A stretch of 40,234 nt of DNA from Candidatus Parabeggiatoa sp. nov. 3 (GTDB lineage Bacteria; Pseudomonadota; Gammaproteobacteria; Beggiatoales; Beggiatoaceae): the NCBI GenBank assembly GCA_003645185.1, contig QNEL01000008.1, positions 1 through 40,234 on the forward strand. The letters run 5' to 3'. Positions within the stretch are counted from its first letter, which is position 1, and the number at the start of each line of letters is the position of its first letter. The position numbers and the translations under genes are program-made. Positions 18,121 through 26,195 of the stretch are shown piece after piece. The notes under the pieces are model-generated. The model did no database searches, had not been told where the DNA came from, and saw only the letters and a list, made by a program, of their open reading frames with translations.

Positions 18121-18879
18121 ATGGGATCTTGGACGACTATTTACGCACTTTCATTTTATACCGCAACCCTAATTTTAATATTAGGATTAGCCTACAGAAT
18201 CTATCAATATGCAACAACGCCTGCGCCTTTGAAAGTACCTACCATGCCTGCCCCCTTAACAACAGGGGGAGTTGTCATGCGTGTACTCAGCGAGGTTATC
18301 TTGTTTCGCAGCTTGTTTCGCTCCAACAAATGGATTTGGTTGTTTGGAATGTTATTTCATGCCGCGTTATGGATTGTCTTAGCTCGCCATCTACGCTATT
18401 TCATCGATCCCGTTTGGAGTTGGGTCGTTTTAGTGCAACCTTTTGGTAAATATGGCAGTTTTGTCATGTTGTTCGGTTTGCTCGGTTTGTTGGTACGACG
18501 CCTGTTTGTTCAACGAATTCGTTATATCAGCAGTCCATCCGATTATTTAATGCTGATTTTGCTTTTAGTGATTGGTGTTAGTGGGGTCATGGTGAGCTTC
18601 GTCACACACACTGATATTGTTCAGTTTAAAGCCTTCATGCTGAGTGTGATGTATTTTGACTTTTTTAATTGGCAGCCCATTCCCACTGATAAAATGTTAT
18701 TAGTGCATCTGACTTCAGTTATACTACTGATGATAATTTTCCCGTTTAGCAAATTGCTACATGCCCCTGGCGTATTTTTTTGTCCTAGTCGCAACCAAGT
18801 TGATAATGCACGGGAGAAACGCCACGTTGCTCCTTGGGCCGTTAAACAATTTGAAACCCAAGCCCCGGCTGCAGATTGA
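18121..18879 (+). CDS. dsrM: DsrM, membrane cytochrome b subunit of DsrMKJOP
   Basis: The 252-residue integral membrane protein is of the NarI-like gamma-subunit type, predicted to bind two b hemes and exchange electrons with quinone. Hydrophobic segments are at about residues 4-26, 72-90, 103-122, 141-160 and 190-215, with histidines in LFHAALWIVLARHLRYF and LLVHLTSV as likely heme ligands. Size matches DsrM of A. vinosum. dsrK begins 9 bp after the stop, so the two are translated together. Confidence 0.93.
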   Translation: MGSWTTIYALSFYTATLILILGLAYRIYQYATTPAPLKVPTMPAPLTTGGVVMRVLSEVILFRSLFRSNKWIWLFGMLFHAALWIVLARHLRYFIDPVWSWVVLVQPFGKYGSFVMLFGLLGLLVRRLFVQRIRYISSPSDYLMLILLLVIGVSGVMVSFVTHTDIVQFKAFMLSVMYFDFFNWQPIPTDKMLLVHLTSVILLMIIFPFSKLLHAPGVFFCPSRNQVDNAREKRHVAPWAVKQFETQAPAAD

Positions 18880-18888
18880 GGAAGGTCT

Positions 18889-20430
18889 ATGGCAAAAGCA
18901 AATTTTGAAACCCCCGCATTGAGACCCTATCCGGTTATCCCAATTCTTAAACCGGGTGCCATGAAAGGGGATGGTCCTTTTGTTGCCAAGCCGCAAATGC
19001 AAGAATCATTGGGTTATCCGGGTGAATTGATAGACAATTGGCAAGAGGTTGCCATTGAGAAAATGGGCGAATTATTGAAAAAATATCGCTCATTGAGAGT
19101 CTATTTGGATGCCTGTGTGAAATGTGGAGCGTGTACTGACAAATGTCATTACATGATTGGCACTCATGATCCTAAAAACATGCCGGTGGCTCGGCAAGAT
19201 CTCTTACGGCAAGTCTATCGCCGTTATTTTACTTGGCCAGGCAAATTGTTTCCCAAATTAGTGGGAGCTAAAGATCTGACTAAAGATGTACTTGATGATT
19301 GGTATAACTACTATCATCAGTGTTCACAATGCCGTCGCTGTTCCGTGTTTTGTCCTTATGGAATAGACACAGCCGATATTTCAATGGCAGCACGCGAAAT
19401 CTTGGATTGCGTAGGTAAAGGCCAGAAGTATTGTAATGAAATTATCGCTAAAGTCTATAAAATTGGTAACAATTTGGGCTTACCTGAACCGGCATTACGT
19501 AATACCTTAGACGGTTTGGAAGAAGATATTAAGGATGAGACGGGCATAGATGTGCGCTTGCCCTTGGATGTAGAAGGTGCTGAAATATTGGTCATCACAC
19601 CCTCGGCAGACTTTTTTGCAGAACCTCATATTGATGGTTTAATAGGCTACGCAAAGGTATTTCATCAAGCTAGGGTGTCGTGGACACTGAGTTCCCAAGC
19701 CTCCGAAGCGGCTAATTTTGGCATGTTTATCGGTAGTTATGAAAATATGCGCCGTGTCGCATTGCGTATCCGCGAAGCGGCGATCAAACTCAAAGTCAAG
19801 CGTATTATCTTTGGCGAATGTGGCCATGCGTGGCGTGTGGCTTATAGCTTTTTAAATACCTTAGCCGGCCCATTTGATTTTCTTGATCAGCGTTATCCCA
19901 TCCCGCAACATATCTGTGAATTTACTCACGATTTGATTCAAAAAGGCGCGTTAAAATTTGATAAATCGGCCAATGACCATCGTCGAGTGACTTTCCATGA
20001 TTCCTGTAATGTTGCACGGGCTTCCCGAATGGGCAATATACCAGGCGGACAATTTACTATTCCTCGTGAGGTTATCAAAGCCTGTTGTAACCATTTTTAT
20101 GATATGCCACCTGACACTATTCACGACCAAACCTACTGTTGTGGAGGAGGTGGCGGTTTATTAACCGATGATCTGATGGAATTGCGTGTGAAAGGGGCTT
20201 TGCCACGCATGGAAGCCTTAAAAGAAGTTGTTGATAATCATGGTGTGACTCACATGGCTGCAATTTGTGCTATTTGCAAGAGCCAATTTAGTAAAGTACT
20301 GCCCTATTACGGTTTTGAAATGGATCAAATTATCAGCGTTCATCAATTAGTCAGCGATGCCCTTGTCTTAACTGAAGAAGTGCGACCCGTTTCGTATCAA
20401 GTGTGTAACTCACACATAATACGGGCTTAA
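18889..20430 (+). CDS. dsrK: DsrK, HdrD-like iron-sulfur subunit; interrupted by a group II intron near its 3' end
   Basis: DsrK is the cytoplasmic catalytic subunit of DsrMKJOP, thought to act on the DsrC cysteine pair. Two [4Fe-4S] motifs are visible: CVKCGACTDKC (Cys76-Cys86) and CSQCRRCSVFC (Cys145-Cys155). HdrD-type cysteine-rich motifs follow: FGECGHAWR near 306 and CCGGGGG near 420. The frame runs to 20430, giving 513 residues, but from 20380 onward it is inside a group II intron. After splicing, join(18889..20379, 21150..21161) would encode 500 residues ending LTEEELP. Without splicing, the last 17 residues (VRPVSYQ...IIRA) come from the intron. All catalytic motifs are upstream of the intron. 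The RBS GAGGAAGG lies just before the ATG. Confidence 0.95.
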   Translation: MAKANFETPALRPYPVIPILKPGAMKGDGPFVAKPQMQESLGYPGELIDNWQEVAIEKMGELLKKYRSLRVYLDACVKCGACTDKCHYMIGTHDPKNMPVARQDLLRQVYRRYFTWPGKLFPKLVGAKDLTKDVLDDWYNYYHQCSQCRRCSVFCPYGIDTADISMAAREILDCVGKGQKYCNEIIAKVYKIGNNLGLPEPALRNTLDGLEEDIKDETGIDVRLPLDVEGAEILVITPSADFFAEPHIDGLIGYAKVFHQARVSWTLSSQASEAANFGMFIGSYENMRRVALRIREAAIKLKVKRIIFGECGHAWRVAYSFLNTLAGPFDFLDQRYPIPQHICEFTHDLIQKGALKFDKSANDHRRVTFHDSCNVARASRMGNIPGGQFTIPREVIKACCNHFYDMPPDTIHDQTYCCGGGGGLLTDDLMELRVKGALPRMEALKEVVDNHGVTHMAAICAICKSQFSKVLPYYGFEMDQIISVHQLVSDALVLTEEVRPVSYQVCNSHIIRA

Positions 20431-21149
20431 ATAGGAAGTTCTATTTATTGATAACTCAAAGATTGTGGGGTTAAAGCTACCCTAAGACAACCTATAGTCT
20501 ACGCTAATACCCTTATTGGAAGTCCGTTAAACTTCTGGTAAAGCAGGGTATAATGCACCAATAATAGGATTAGCCTTATTAAAGGTGTTAGGCAATTGGA
20601 TATGGTAACGAGAGAAACTTTCAACATAATAAAGCGTTCGTAATTAAGAACGGAAACAAGCTAAGTAGTAATCCGTATTTGACAAGAAAACACATATTAC
20701 AATTCTTCAGTAATATGATAGGTGTTGGGTTCATAAGAATCATTGTCACGGCGCACAGAAAGTATCTAAGTCCAAATATAGCCAATCTCTGGGAACGGGG
20801 TAATTAGTTCAGTCTTACTCAAGAAAGTATTGAGTTGAGTTTAACAAACTTTAATAAACTGAACTAACAAGATTGTACAAAAAGCAAAGGGCTAAATGTA
20901 ATGTTTAGTATATGCTGACGTGTACACTGTCAACTAAGAGTGATAACACTAACTAAATAAACCAATACCATCGACGCGGGGTTCGGACTTAGATGAAATG
21001 GTGTCAAATCGACGCTTAGAAAGATTATCACAAAGGCGGTAGAATTACAGCCAATAAAAATAGTTGGGAGAGAAGCCGTGTGAGGTAAAAGTCTCATGCA
21101 CGGTTTTGAAGACGAGTCCCTTATGGTGACATAGGAGGCTTAGTTTAAT
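20380..21149 (+). mobile_element. ORF-less group II intron inserted in dsrK
   Basis: The intron opens with GTGCGACCCG at 20380. Domain V is at 21074-21105 (AGCCGTGTGAGG...GTCTCATGCACGG), starting with the catalytic AGC. Domain VI folds around CCCTTATG-GTGA-CATAGG with a bulged A at 21142, exactly 7 nt before the AT end at 21149. EBS1 (20703-20711, TTCTTCAGT), in the loop of a CATATTA/TAATATG stem, is perfectly complementary to the last 9 exon bases (20371-20379). EBS2 (20483-20490, TAAGACAA) is perfectly complementary to exon 20363-20370. No reverse-transcriptase ORF is present, so mobility or maturase help would have to come in trans. The domain V tetraloop reads AAAA instead of the usual GAAA. 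Confidence 0.95.
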
Positions 21150-21161
21150 GAACTACCTTAA
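21150..21161 (+). other. dsrK: Second exon of dsrK (GAA CTA CCT TAA)
   Basis: If the intron ends at 21149, phase 0 is kept and the last codons are Glu-Leu-Pro-stop, extending ...LTEE to ...LTEEELP. The boundary follows from the bulged A position and the AT intron end. It is inferred, not shown experimentally. Confidence 0.65.
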
Positions 21162-21322
21162 CAACCACTTTTTCCCGTAAGCCAGTTTCCTAAATAAAAC
21201 AAGATATTGAAAGGTACTACAAGTATTGAACGGTAGTACAATTAGCTATTAAGCTATTACTGATGTCGCACACAAAGGTTCAGCGATGCTTTGATAATTA
21301 AATATTGTGTGTGCCTTTGTGT

Positions 21323-21416
21323 GAAGATTAATGGTTAATGCTAAACTCTTTGACATAAATCTGTCAGAACGATAGGGTTTAAACCCGTAAGTGTTTTGTT
21401 CTTTACGCTTATGGGT
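21323..21416. repeat. Dispersed repeat H, copy 1
   Basis: It shares ATTAATGGTTAATGCTAAACT, split by small differences, AGGGTTTAAACCCGT and TTTGTTCTTT with 27431-27524. The GGGTTTAAACCC palindrome can fold. It lies between dsrK and dsrJ, in the 551-bp stretch where dsrL would be expected. A further short hairpin, GGTACTAC/GTAGTAC, lies at about 21213-21238. Confidence 0.6.
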
Positions 21417-21508
21417 GGCAAGCCATAAGCTTTTGACTAAAATCCGAAACGCGCCAGTTTGAAGTCTAATAATAATTGGACTACACCGTGCCCATAGAGT
21501 ATATTATT

Positions 21509-21587
21509 AACCTGAGTTGCTACCTAAATACGATTCTCGCAGAGTTATTCTATTTGAATAGAGTCTATCTAGGTGGTAACTTGGGTT
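21509..21587 (+). ncRNA. Possible structured leader RNA upstream of dsrJ
   Basis: The 18-nt arms 21509-21526 (AACCTGAGTTGCTACCTA) and 21570-21587 pair completely if four G-U wobbles are allowed. An inner TCTATT/AATAGA hairpin lies between them. Wobbles in one orientation suggest that RNA pairing, not DNA symmetry, is kept. It ends about 125 nt before the dsrJ start. No known RNA family is recognised. Confidence 0.35.
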
Positions 21588-21712
21588 ATGTTATTATTAC
21601 CCTTTAGCCTCATAAGAGTGAATGCAGTAGCATTCTTGCTATATTGCTTATCATTTCAATTCTAAAAAACGACTATTTTGAGTACCATTGAGTTAGGGAT
21701 GCAAAATTAGAT

Positions 21713-22129
21713 ATGAAAATCCGTGTAAAACTCAACACGTTAGGAAAGCTTAGTATTGGGCTACTGTTAAGCCTAGCAATCAGTACAGCTAGTCCATGGG
21801 GAGGGGAGGTGCCTATCCCTAACCCGCCTAAAGCCAAAGAAAACGTTTCTAATTCCCAGAAATGTGTCGAGCCGCTTGATGTGATGCGTCGAAATCATGG
21901 TTTGTTTCTCAAACATTATCGTCATGACACCATGCGTCATGGTATCCGTACCATACAGCATAGTTTGGTCAATTGCATTGAATGTCATGTTACAAAAGAC
22001 ACCGAAGGAAATTACCCAAGTATCAAAGAAGGCTCTGAGCATTTCTGTCGTAGTTGCCATACTTACGCTGCTGTCACTATTGATTGTTTTCAATGTCATG
22101 CCAGTCAACCTGAAAAATCGTCTGAATAG
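21713..22129 (+). CDS. dsrJ: DsrJ, triheme periplasmic cytochrome c
   Basis: The 138-residue subunit of DsrMKJOP has an N-terminal hydrophobic segment (about residues 11-26, GKLSIGLLLSLAIS) that exports it and may anchor it. Three heme-attachment motifs are visible: CIECH (88-92), CRSCH (112-116) and CFQCH (125-129). Cys51, in CVEPLDVMRRNH, corresponds to the cysteine that ligates one heme in an unusual His/Cys manner in A. vinosum DsrJ. The gene lies 551 bp from the end of dsrK; dsrL, usually between them, is missing here. Confidence 0.95.
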   Translation: MKIRVKLNTLGKLSIGLLLSLAISTASPWGGEVPIPNPPKAKENVSNSQKCVEPLDVMRRNHGLFLKHYRHDTMRHGIRTIQHSLVNCIECHVTKDTEGNYPSIKEGSEHFCRSCHTYAAVTIDCFQCHASQPEKSSE

Positions 22130-23405
22130 ATGCCAAAAATGAGTATTTTTTCATCAAAACCTATCTTATTTCGATCAAGTTATCTGACTCTTGGTTTTTT
22201 GAAGGGCTTTGTTTAGAATCCCGCCCTCTTTTATAAGCTGTTATAAATATAAACCGTTTATAGAAAAATAGAATATATCTGCTCAAAAAAACGCTTGACA
22301 TGCTTTCGGTGTCATTAGAAATCATTAACATTTGGTACTTGAGTTTTTATTGCGGAACAGTTCCGAAAAATAAGTTGTGACTTTCAATTAACCCACTTTG
22401 CCATCGGGCCCGATATGCTTGACTTCCTCGGGTAGGTTAGAACTGCACTGTTCTGGGTGTCAAGAGATAACTTGCTTGATCCTTCCCGTTAATTAACACA
22501 CTTAAAGCAGGGTATATGATTTTTCTATAGATTACAATGAGTCAAAAAAAATATAGATATCTATAGACAGCTAAATAGAGTCAAAAAAAAGTATAGATAT
22601 CTATAGACTAGCTCTAATAAAAAAATCTGTATTATAACGAATTTTGGGGAGGGCGAACACGCAGGTTCGCCCTTTAAAATAAGAAAAAAGCCTCATTATT
22701 TAATGGTGTTCCCAAAATCCTTTACAATCAGAAAAAAAATCAATAGAAATTCAGTTTGACTTTAGGTTTCAAATTAAGTACAGTTCTTCCCGTATCGTTC
22801 TTGAATATAACAAACGCTTATCGAGGTTCAAGTTTTATCAGAAAAACTTGAACCTTAACACCCCCTTTAGTTTGAAAGTTGGAAGTGGGGGCTCAAAAAA
22901 ATATTATGTCAATGCTCATACAAGGGCGGAATTATTCTACTAGAATAGATTGATAAGAAAAGTCATTTTGAGCTAGGGGGCGTTTCAATTAAAGGTTATA
23001 AAAGGTTGATACGCCCTAATCCAAGATATTGAACTGTTTATATTATGATGTAAACCCGTCAATATTTTTCGAGTAAAGGCTTATTTAATGCCCTTAACAC
23101 TTTATAATCTGTTATAAAGTGTTTTTAGCTCAAATCGTTATTTAGGGATGCTTTGATTAGCATCTTTAATCGCTACTTGTTGTGGCCGTTGTGAATGAGA
23201 CGGTATTTTCAAAACGGTAGTTGCCACTTTTTATTATCATAAAGACAAGTGAATGATCAGAAATGTTGATCAGGAATCATTAGGATTTTTGATGAAAAGG
23301 ATGAAACTGAGAAGAGTGGTTTATAGGTTTTATGCAACATGACCGATATACCTATATTATATTTTTGTTAAAACATTCACGATTTTTATTTGGAGAAAAT
23401 AATTA
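22130..23405. other. 1.28-kb non-coding gap after dsrJ
   Basis: No gene is recognised. Contents seen: two 30-bp direct repeats at 22539-22568 and 22578-22608, each with the palindrome TATAGATATCTATA; a hairpin GGGCGAAC/GTTCGCCC at 22651-22672 that recurs at 29891-29912; TTATAA-GCTG-TTATAA near 22230; and a perfect 12-bp inverted repeat at 23096-23123 (AACACTTTATAA, TCTG loop), 280 bp before the next gene. A weak transposase-like string on the minus strand near 22400-22480 is too short to call. Confidence 0.6.
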
Positions 23406-24791
23406 ATGTCAATTGAACAAAACGTTGAACAATTTGCTCAAGAGATTATCAAACTTCATGGTTTTCGTTTCAATGATGGCTTTTCATGCCTTATACCAGA
23501 TAGGGAGCCCTTTCCCTCTAATGAAGGCCTGTTTTTATGGGGATTTTCCCAAAAGCGGATGCGTTTTGAAACGAAAGTTGAAAAGTTCCATACTTCAACT
23601 CGGGTGAAGAGAATGGAACAAATGCTGGATTTATCTGAAAAGGAATACCAGAAAATTTACGAAGCTGTTGAGGAGTATTTGAAATCTCTCAAAGAGATTG
23701 GTTTCGAGGAGATTGGTAAAGGTGTCAACCTGTTCCCAAAAACGAAGGTGTATAATGTCCAAGCTGATGCCAAGATGTTTGAGAACAATTTGGAGGCCTT
23801 AAAGAAGTTTGAATTAATTACACTCAATAACCCGATTATCAAATTTGCTGAGGAACAACCGCAGTATTTTGAAGTGACAAATCGAGAGACACTGGCATGG
23901 GATAGCGTGTTTGGGCGTACCTCATCATCCTCATCTGCTAAGAAGTCATCTGCTAAGAAGGCACCACCTGCTAAGGCACCCGCTAAAACACCTGCTAAGG
24001 CACCTGCTAAGGCACCCGCTAAGGCACCTGCTAAGGCACCTGCTAAGGCACCTGCTAAGGCACCCGCTAAGGCACCTGCTAAGGCACCCGCTAAGGCACC
24101 CGCTAAAACACCCGCTAAGGCACCCGCTAAAACACCCGCTAAAACACCCGCTAAGGCACCCACTAAGGCACCTGCTAAGGTGGCACCTGCTAAGGCACCC
24201 GCTAAAACACCTGCTAAGGCACCTGCTAAGGCACCTGCTAAAGCACCTGCTAAGGCGGCACCTGCTAAGCCTTCTACTACTGCGACTGCTGGTAAGTCGT
24301 CATCACAGGTTGTGATGAGCAAGACACCTCTTGGTGATAAGTTGACAAAACTGGCAGCGAGCCAACCTAAAGCCTCCGTTAATTGGGTGGATCGAAAGAA
24401 CGTTTGGGGCAAACAAGCTGATATCTTATACAAGAAGGTTCAAACTTGGTTATCTGAACATTCCAAAGGTGGCCACATCAAATTTAACAGCAGCAACAAA
24501 GTCACATTGTCTGATCCAAATGTAGGCGATTATGACATGCCTTCACTTGAGTTGTCTCTTGTGGGAGGGCATCAAATCATCTTTTCGCCAATTGAAATGG
24601 ATTTTCTGGGTGCAGCTGGTCGAATTGATTTATCTCACCGTGGCAATAGTACTCACAAGACAATGTTGTTGCTTTTTATTAGGGGTAACAGTTACCAATG
24701 GGAATTATGGAAAGGTTTAAGTAAAGAAGATCAACAATCCTTTAATAAGGAAACCCTTGAGGGCCTTTTAGAGCAGTGGATTGAATCCTGA
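23406..24791 (+). CDS. Two-domain protein with a long KAPA/KTPA lysine-alanine-proline linker
   Basis: The 461-residue protein has no recognised function. Residues 1-172 form a charged, mostly helical N-domain (EKEYQKIYEAVEEYLKSLKEIG). Residues 173-290 are almost pure (A/T)PAK tetrapeptides like the tails of histone H1-like and AlgP-type proteins. Residues 300-461 form a globular C-domain (VNWVDRKNVWGKQADILYKKV, ending LLEQWIES). The linker DNA is a 12-bp repeat, GCTAAGGCACCT, with small variants at 23960-24270, so its length should change easily by slippage. The basic tail could bind DNA or polyanions; this is inference. It sits alone between dsrJ and dsrO, genes that are normally adjacent. 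TTGGAGAAAATAATT precedes the ATG. Confidence 0.8.
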   Translation: MSIEQNVEQFAQEIIKLHGFRFNDGFSCLIPDREPFPSNEGLFLWGFSQKRMRFETKVEKFHTSTRVKRMEQMLDLSEKEYQKIYEAVEEYLKSLKEIGFEEIGKGVNLFPKTKVYNVQADAKMFENNLEALKKFELITLNNPIIKFAEEQPQYFEVTNRETLAWDSVFGRTSSSSSAKKSSAKKAPPAKAPAKTPAKAPAKAPAKAPAKAPAKAPAKAPAKAPAKAPAKAPAKTPAKAPAKTPAKTPAKAPTKAPAKVAPAKAPAKTPAKAPAKAPAKAPAKAAPAKPSTTATAGKSSSQVVMSKTPLGDKLTKLAASQPKASVNWVDRKNVWGKQADILYKKVQTWLSEHSKGGHIKFNSSNKVTLSDPNVGDYDMPSLELSLVGGHQIIFSPIEMDFLGAAGRIDLSHRGNSTHKTMLLLFIRGNSYQWELWKGLSKEDQQSFNKETLEGLLEQWIES

Positions 24792-24945
24792 TATTCTGCT
24801 CCTCACTACCAATGGATTCCCTGACAGTTGAATGAAGGAAGTCGTACCGGGGAACGATAATCGGGGAACGCTAAATTGTTAATTAGGATATTTTATACTG
24901 CCAACCGCCACAATTTGCGCTTTTTGTAAATACATTTAAAATTAT

Positions 24946-25021
24946 ATTTCACGCAAAAGTTGCGCGCAACTTTTCACGCTAAAGTTTCGCGGAGCGAAAC
25001 TTTAGCGTGAAAGCGTGAAAT
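24946..25021. repeat. Nested 76-nt palindromic element
   Basis: The outer ends are ATTTCACGC and GCGTGAAAT. Inside are a 20-nt palindrome, AAAAGTTGCGCGCAACTTTT, and a full hairpin with arms TTCACGCTAAAGTTTCGC around GGA. It is part of the 655-bp gap before dsrO, which has no gene; repeat F copy 2 follows directly. Confidence 0.8.
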
Positions 25022-25024
25022 GGA

Positions 25025-25168
25025 TATATTGGGTTAGTCACCTTTAGGTGACTTGAGCTTTTAGACAACTGCTTTCACGCCAAAGATTTTGCGCGCAAAA
25101 TCTTTGGCGTGAAAAGCTGTTGGCTTAAATGTTAAAGTAATAGCGACCTTATGACGATGCTAAGTATA
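25025..25168. mobile_element. Dispersed repeat F, copy 2, split by a 42-nt palindrome
   Basis: Compared with 16101-16184, this copy has the same flanks (ACTTGAGCTTTTAGACAAC and TAATAGCGACCTTAT, ending CTAAGTATA). In its middle it carries a perfect palindrome at 25073-25114 (arms beginning TTTCACGCCAAAG, centre GCGC) that is absent from copy 1. A small additional hairpin, GTCACC/GGTGAC, is near the left end. It ends about 280 bp upstream of dsrO. Confidence 0.8.
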
Positions 25169-25446
25169 TGTCAAATCAACTTCATGTTGAATTGAATCTT
25201 AAGTATTTAATAAGCGCATTCAGAGCTATTCAACTGATTGAAAGGCTTGCCGTTTTTGCGTACAAACAACTAGCCTAGAATTGAAAATTGATCATTGATT
25301 TGTCAAAGCTCATGTCATGTGTGCCGCTTTACGTTCCTCAAAACCATTTTTGATAGATATTTGATCACAAACTTTGGAGCCGTGATTGAATTATGCGTGG
25401 AGTACAGCACAAATCCATAATCAAATCTCAAATCAAAGAGAAAACT

Positions 25447-26193
25447 ATGAACGAGGACATTTCACCTACCCCAAACCGCCGTGATTTTCTCAAAACAACT
25501 GCTGTTGTAACAGGAATGACAGTGGCCCCCGGCGTATTGTTATATGGTGTTTCTCAAGCTCACCAAGTACAGCAGGAATCGGTCACATCAGATGTACGTT
25601 GGGGAATGCTGATAGATACAACCCAATGTACTGATGAATGTGATGCGTGTGTCAATGCTTGTAACACTGAACATGGCCTCACTGAACAAATCCGCGCAGA
25701 TATTAAGCCAGTATGGATACGTAAAGTGGGCCTACGCGATAAACAAACCGGAAAAGAACACTCCCTACCCGTGATGTGTCAGCATTGTGAACATCCCCCT
25801 TGCGTTGATGTCTGTCCCACAGGGGCATCGTTTAAACGTGCTGATGGCATTGTTTTGGTAGATAGGCATATTTGTATTGGTTGCCGTTATTGTATGATGG
25901 CCTGTCCTTACAAAGCGCGGTCTTTTGTCCATAAAAGCTTAGAGAATCAGAAACATCATACACCGCGTGGTAAAGGCACTGTAGAGAGTTGTACATTCTG
26001 TGTTTATCGAATCGATAATGGAAAGAAACCGGCATGTGTTGAAGCTTGTGATAAAGCCGGTCACAAGGCGATGCTATTTGGGGATATGAACGATCCCAAT
26101 AGTGACATTTCCAAAAAATTAAAAGCGATCAGTAGCACGGCTTTGCGGCCTGATATGCGACTGAATCCAGGAGTACGTTATCAAGGGCTGTAG
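25447..26193 (+). CDS. dsrO: DsrO, periplasmic iron-sulfur subunit
   Basis: The 248-residue protein is exported by the Tat system: the twin-arginine motif NRRDFLKTT is at residues 10-18, followed by a hydrophobic stretch. Four clusters of cysteines, each able to hold a [4Fe-4S] centre, follow: CTDECDACVNAC, CQHCEHPPCVDVC, CIGCRYCMMAC and CTFC...CVEAC. I start at 25447 because this places the Tat motif at the usual distance; the frame is open 18 codons further upstream (25393). DsrO should pass electrons between DsrJ and DsrP in the membrane complex. dsrP starts 2 bp after its stop. Confidence 0.94.
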   Translation: MNEDISPTPNRRDFLKTTAVVTGMTVAPGVLLYGVSQAHQVQQESVTSDVRWGMLIDTTQCTDECDACVNACNTEHGLTEQIRADIKPVWIRKVGLRDKQTGKEHSLPVMCQHCEHPPCVDVCPTGASFKRADGIVLVDRHICIGCRYCMMACPYKARSFVHKSLENQKHHTPRGKGTVESCTFCVYRIDNGKKPACVEACDKAGHKAMLFGDMNDPNSDISKKLKAISSTALRPDMRLNPGVRYQGL

Positions 26194-26195
26194 TT

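Noticed and set aside
21162-21712. Search for dsrL or a remnant between dsrK and dsrJ
   Set aside because: No frame shows NADPH- or FAD-binding motifs; only repeats and hairpins are present.
22400-22480. Weak minus-strand string HPEQCSSNLPEEVKHIGPDGKV, shortened here, like an IS66-type zinc-finger region
   Set aside because: Too short, contains stops, and the cysteine spacing does not match well.
23960-24270. Possible CRISPR or minisatellite array
   Set aside because: The repeats are 12 bp, without spacers, and lie in frame in a protein gene.
23657-24433. 258-residue minus-strand frame rich in Ala-Gly-Leu
   Set aside because: It is the reverse strand of the KAPA repeat gene; the open frame arises from the 12-bp repeat.
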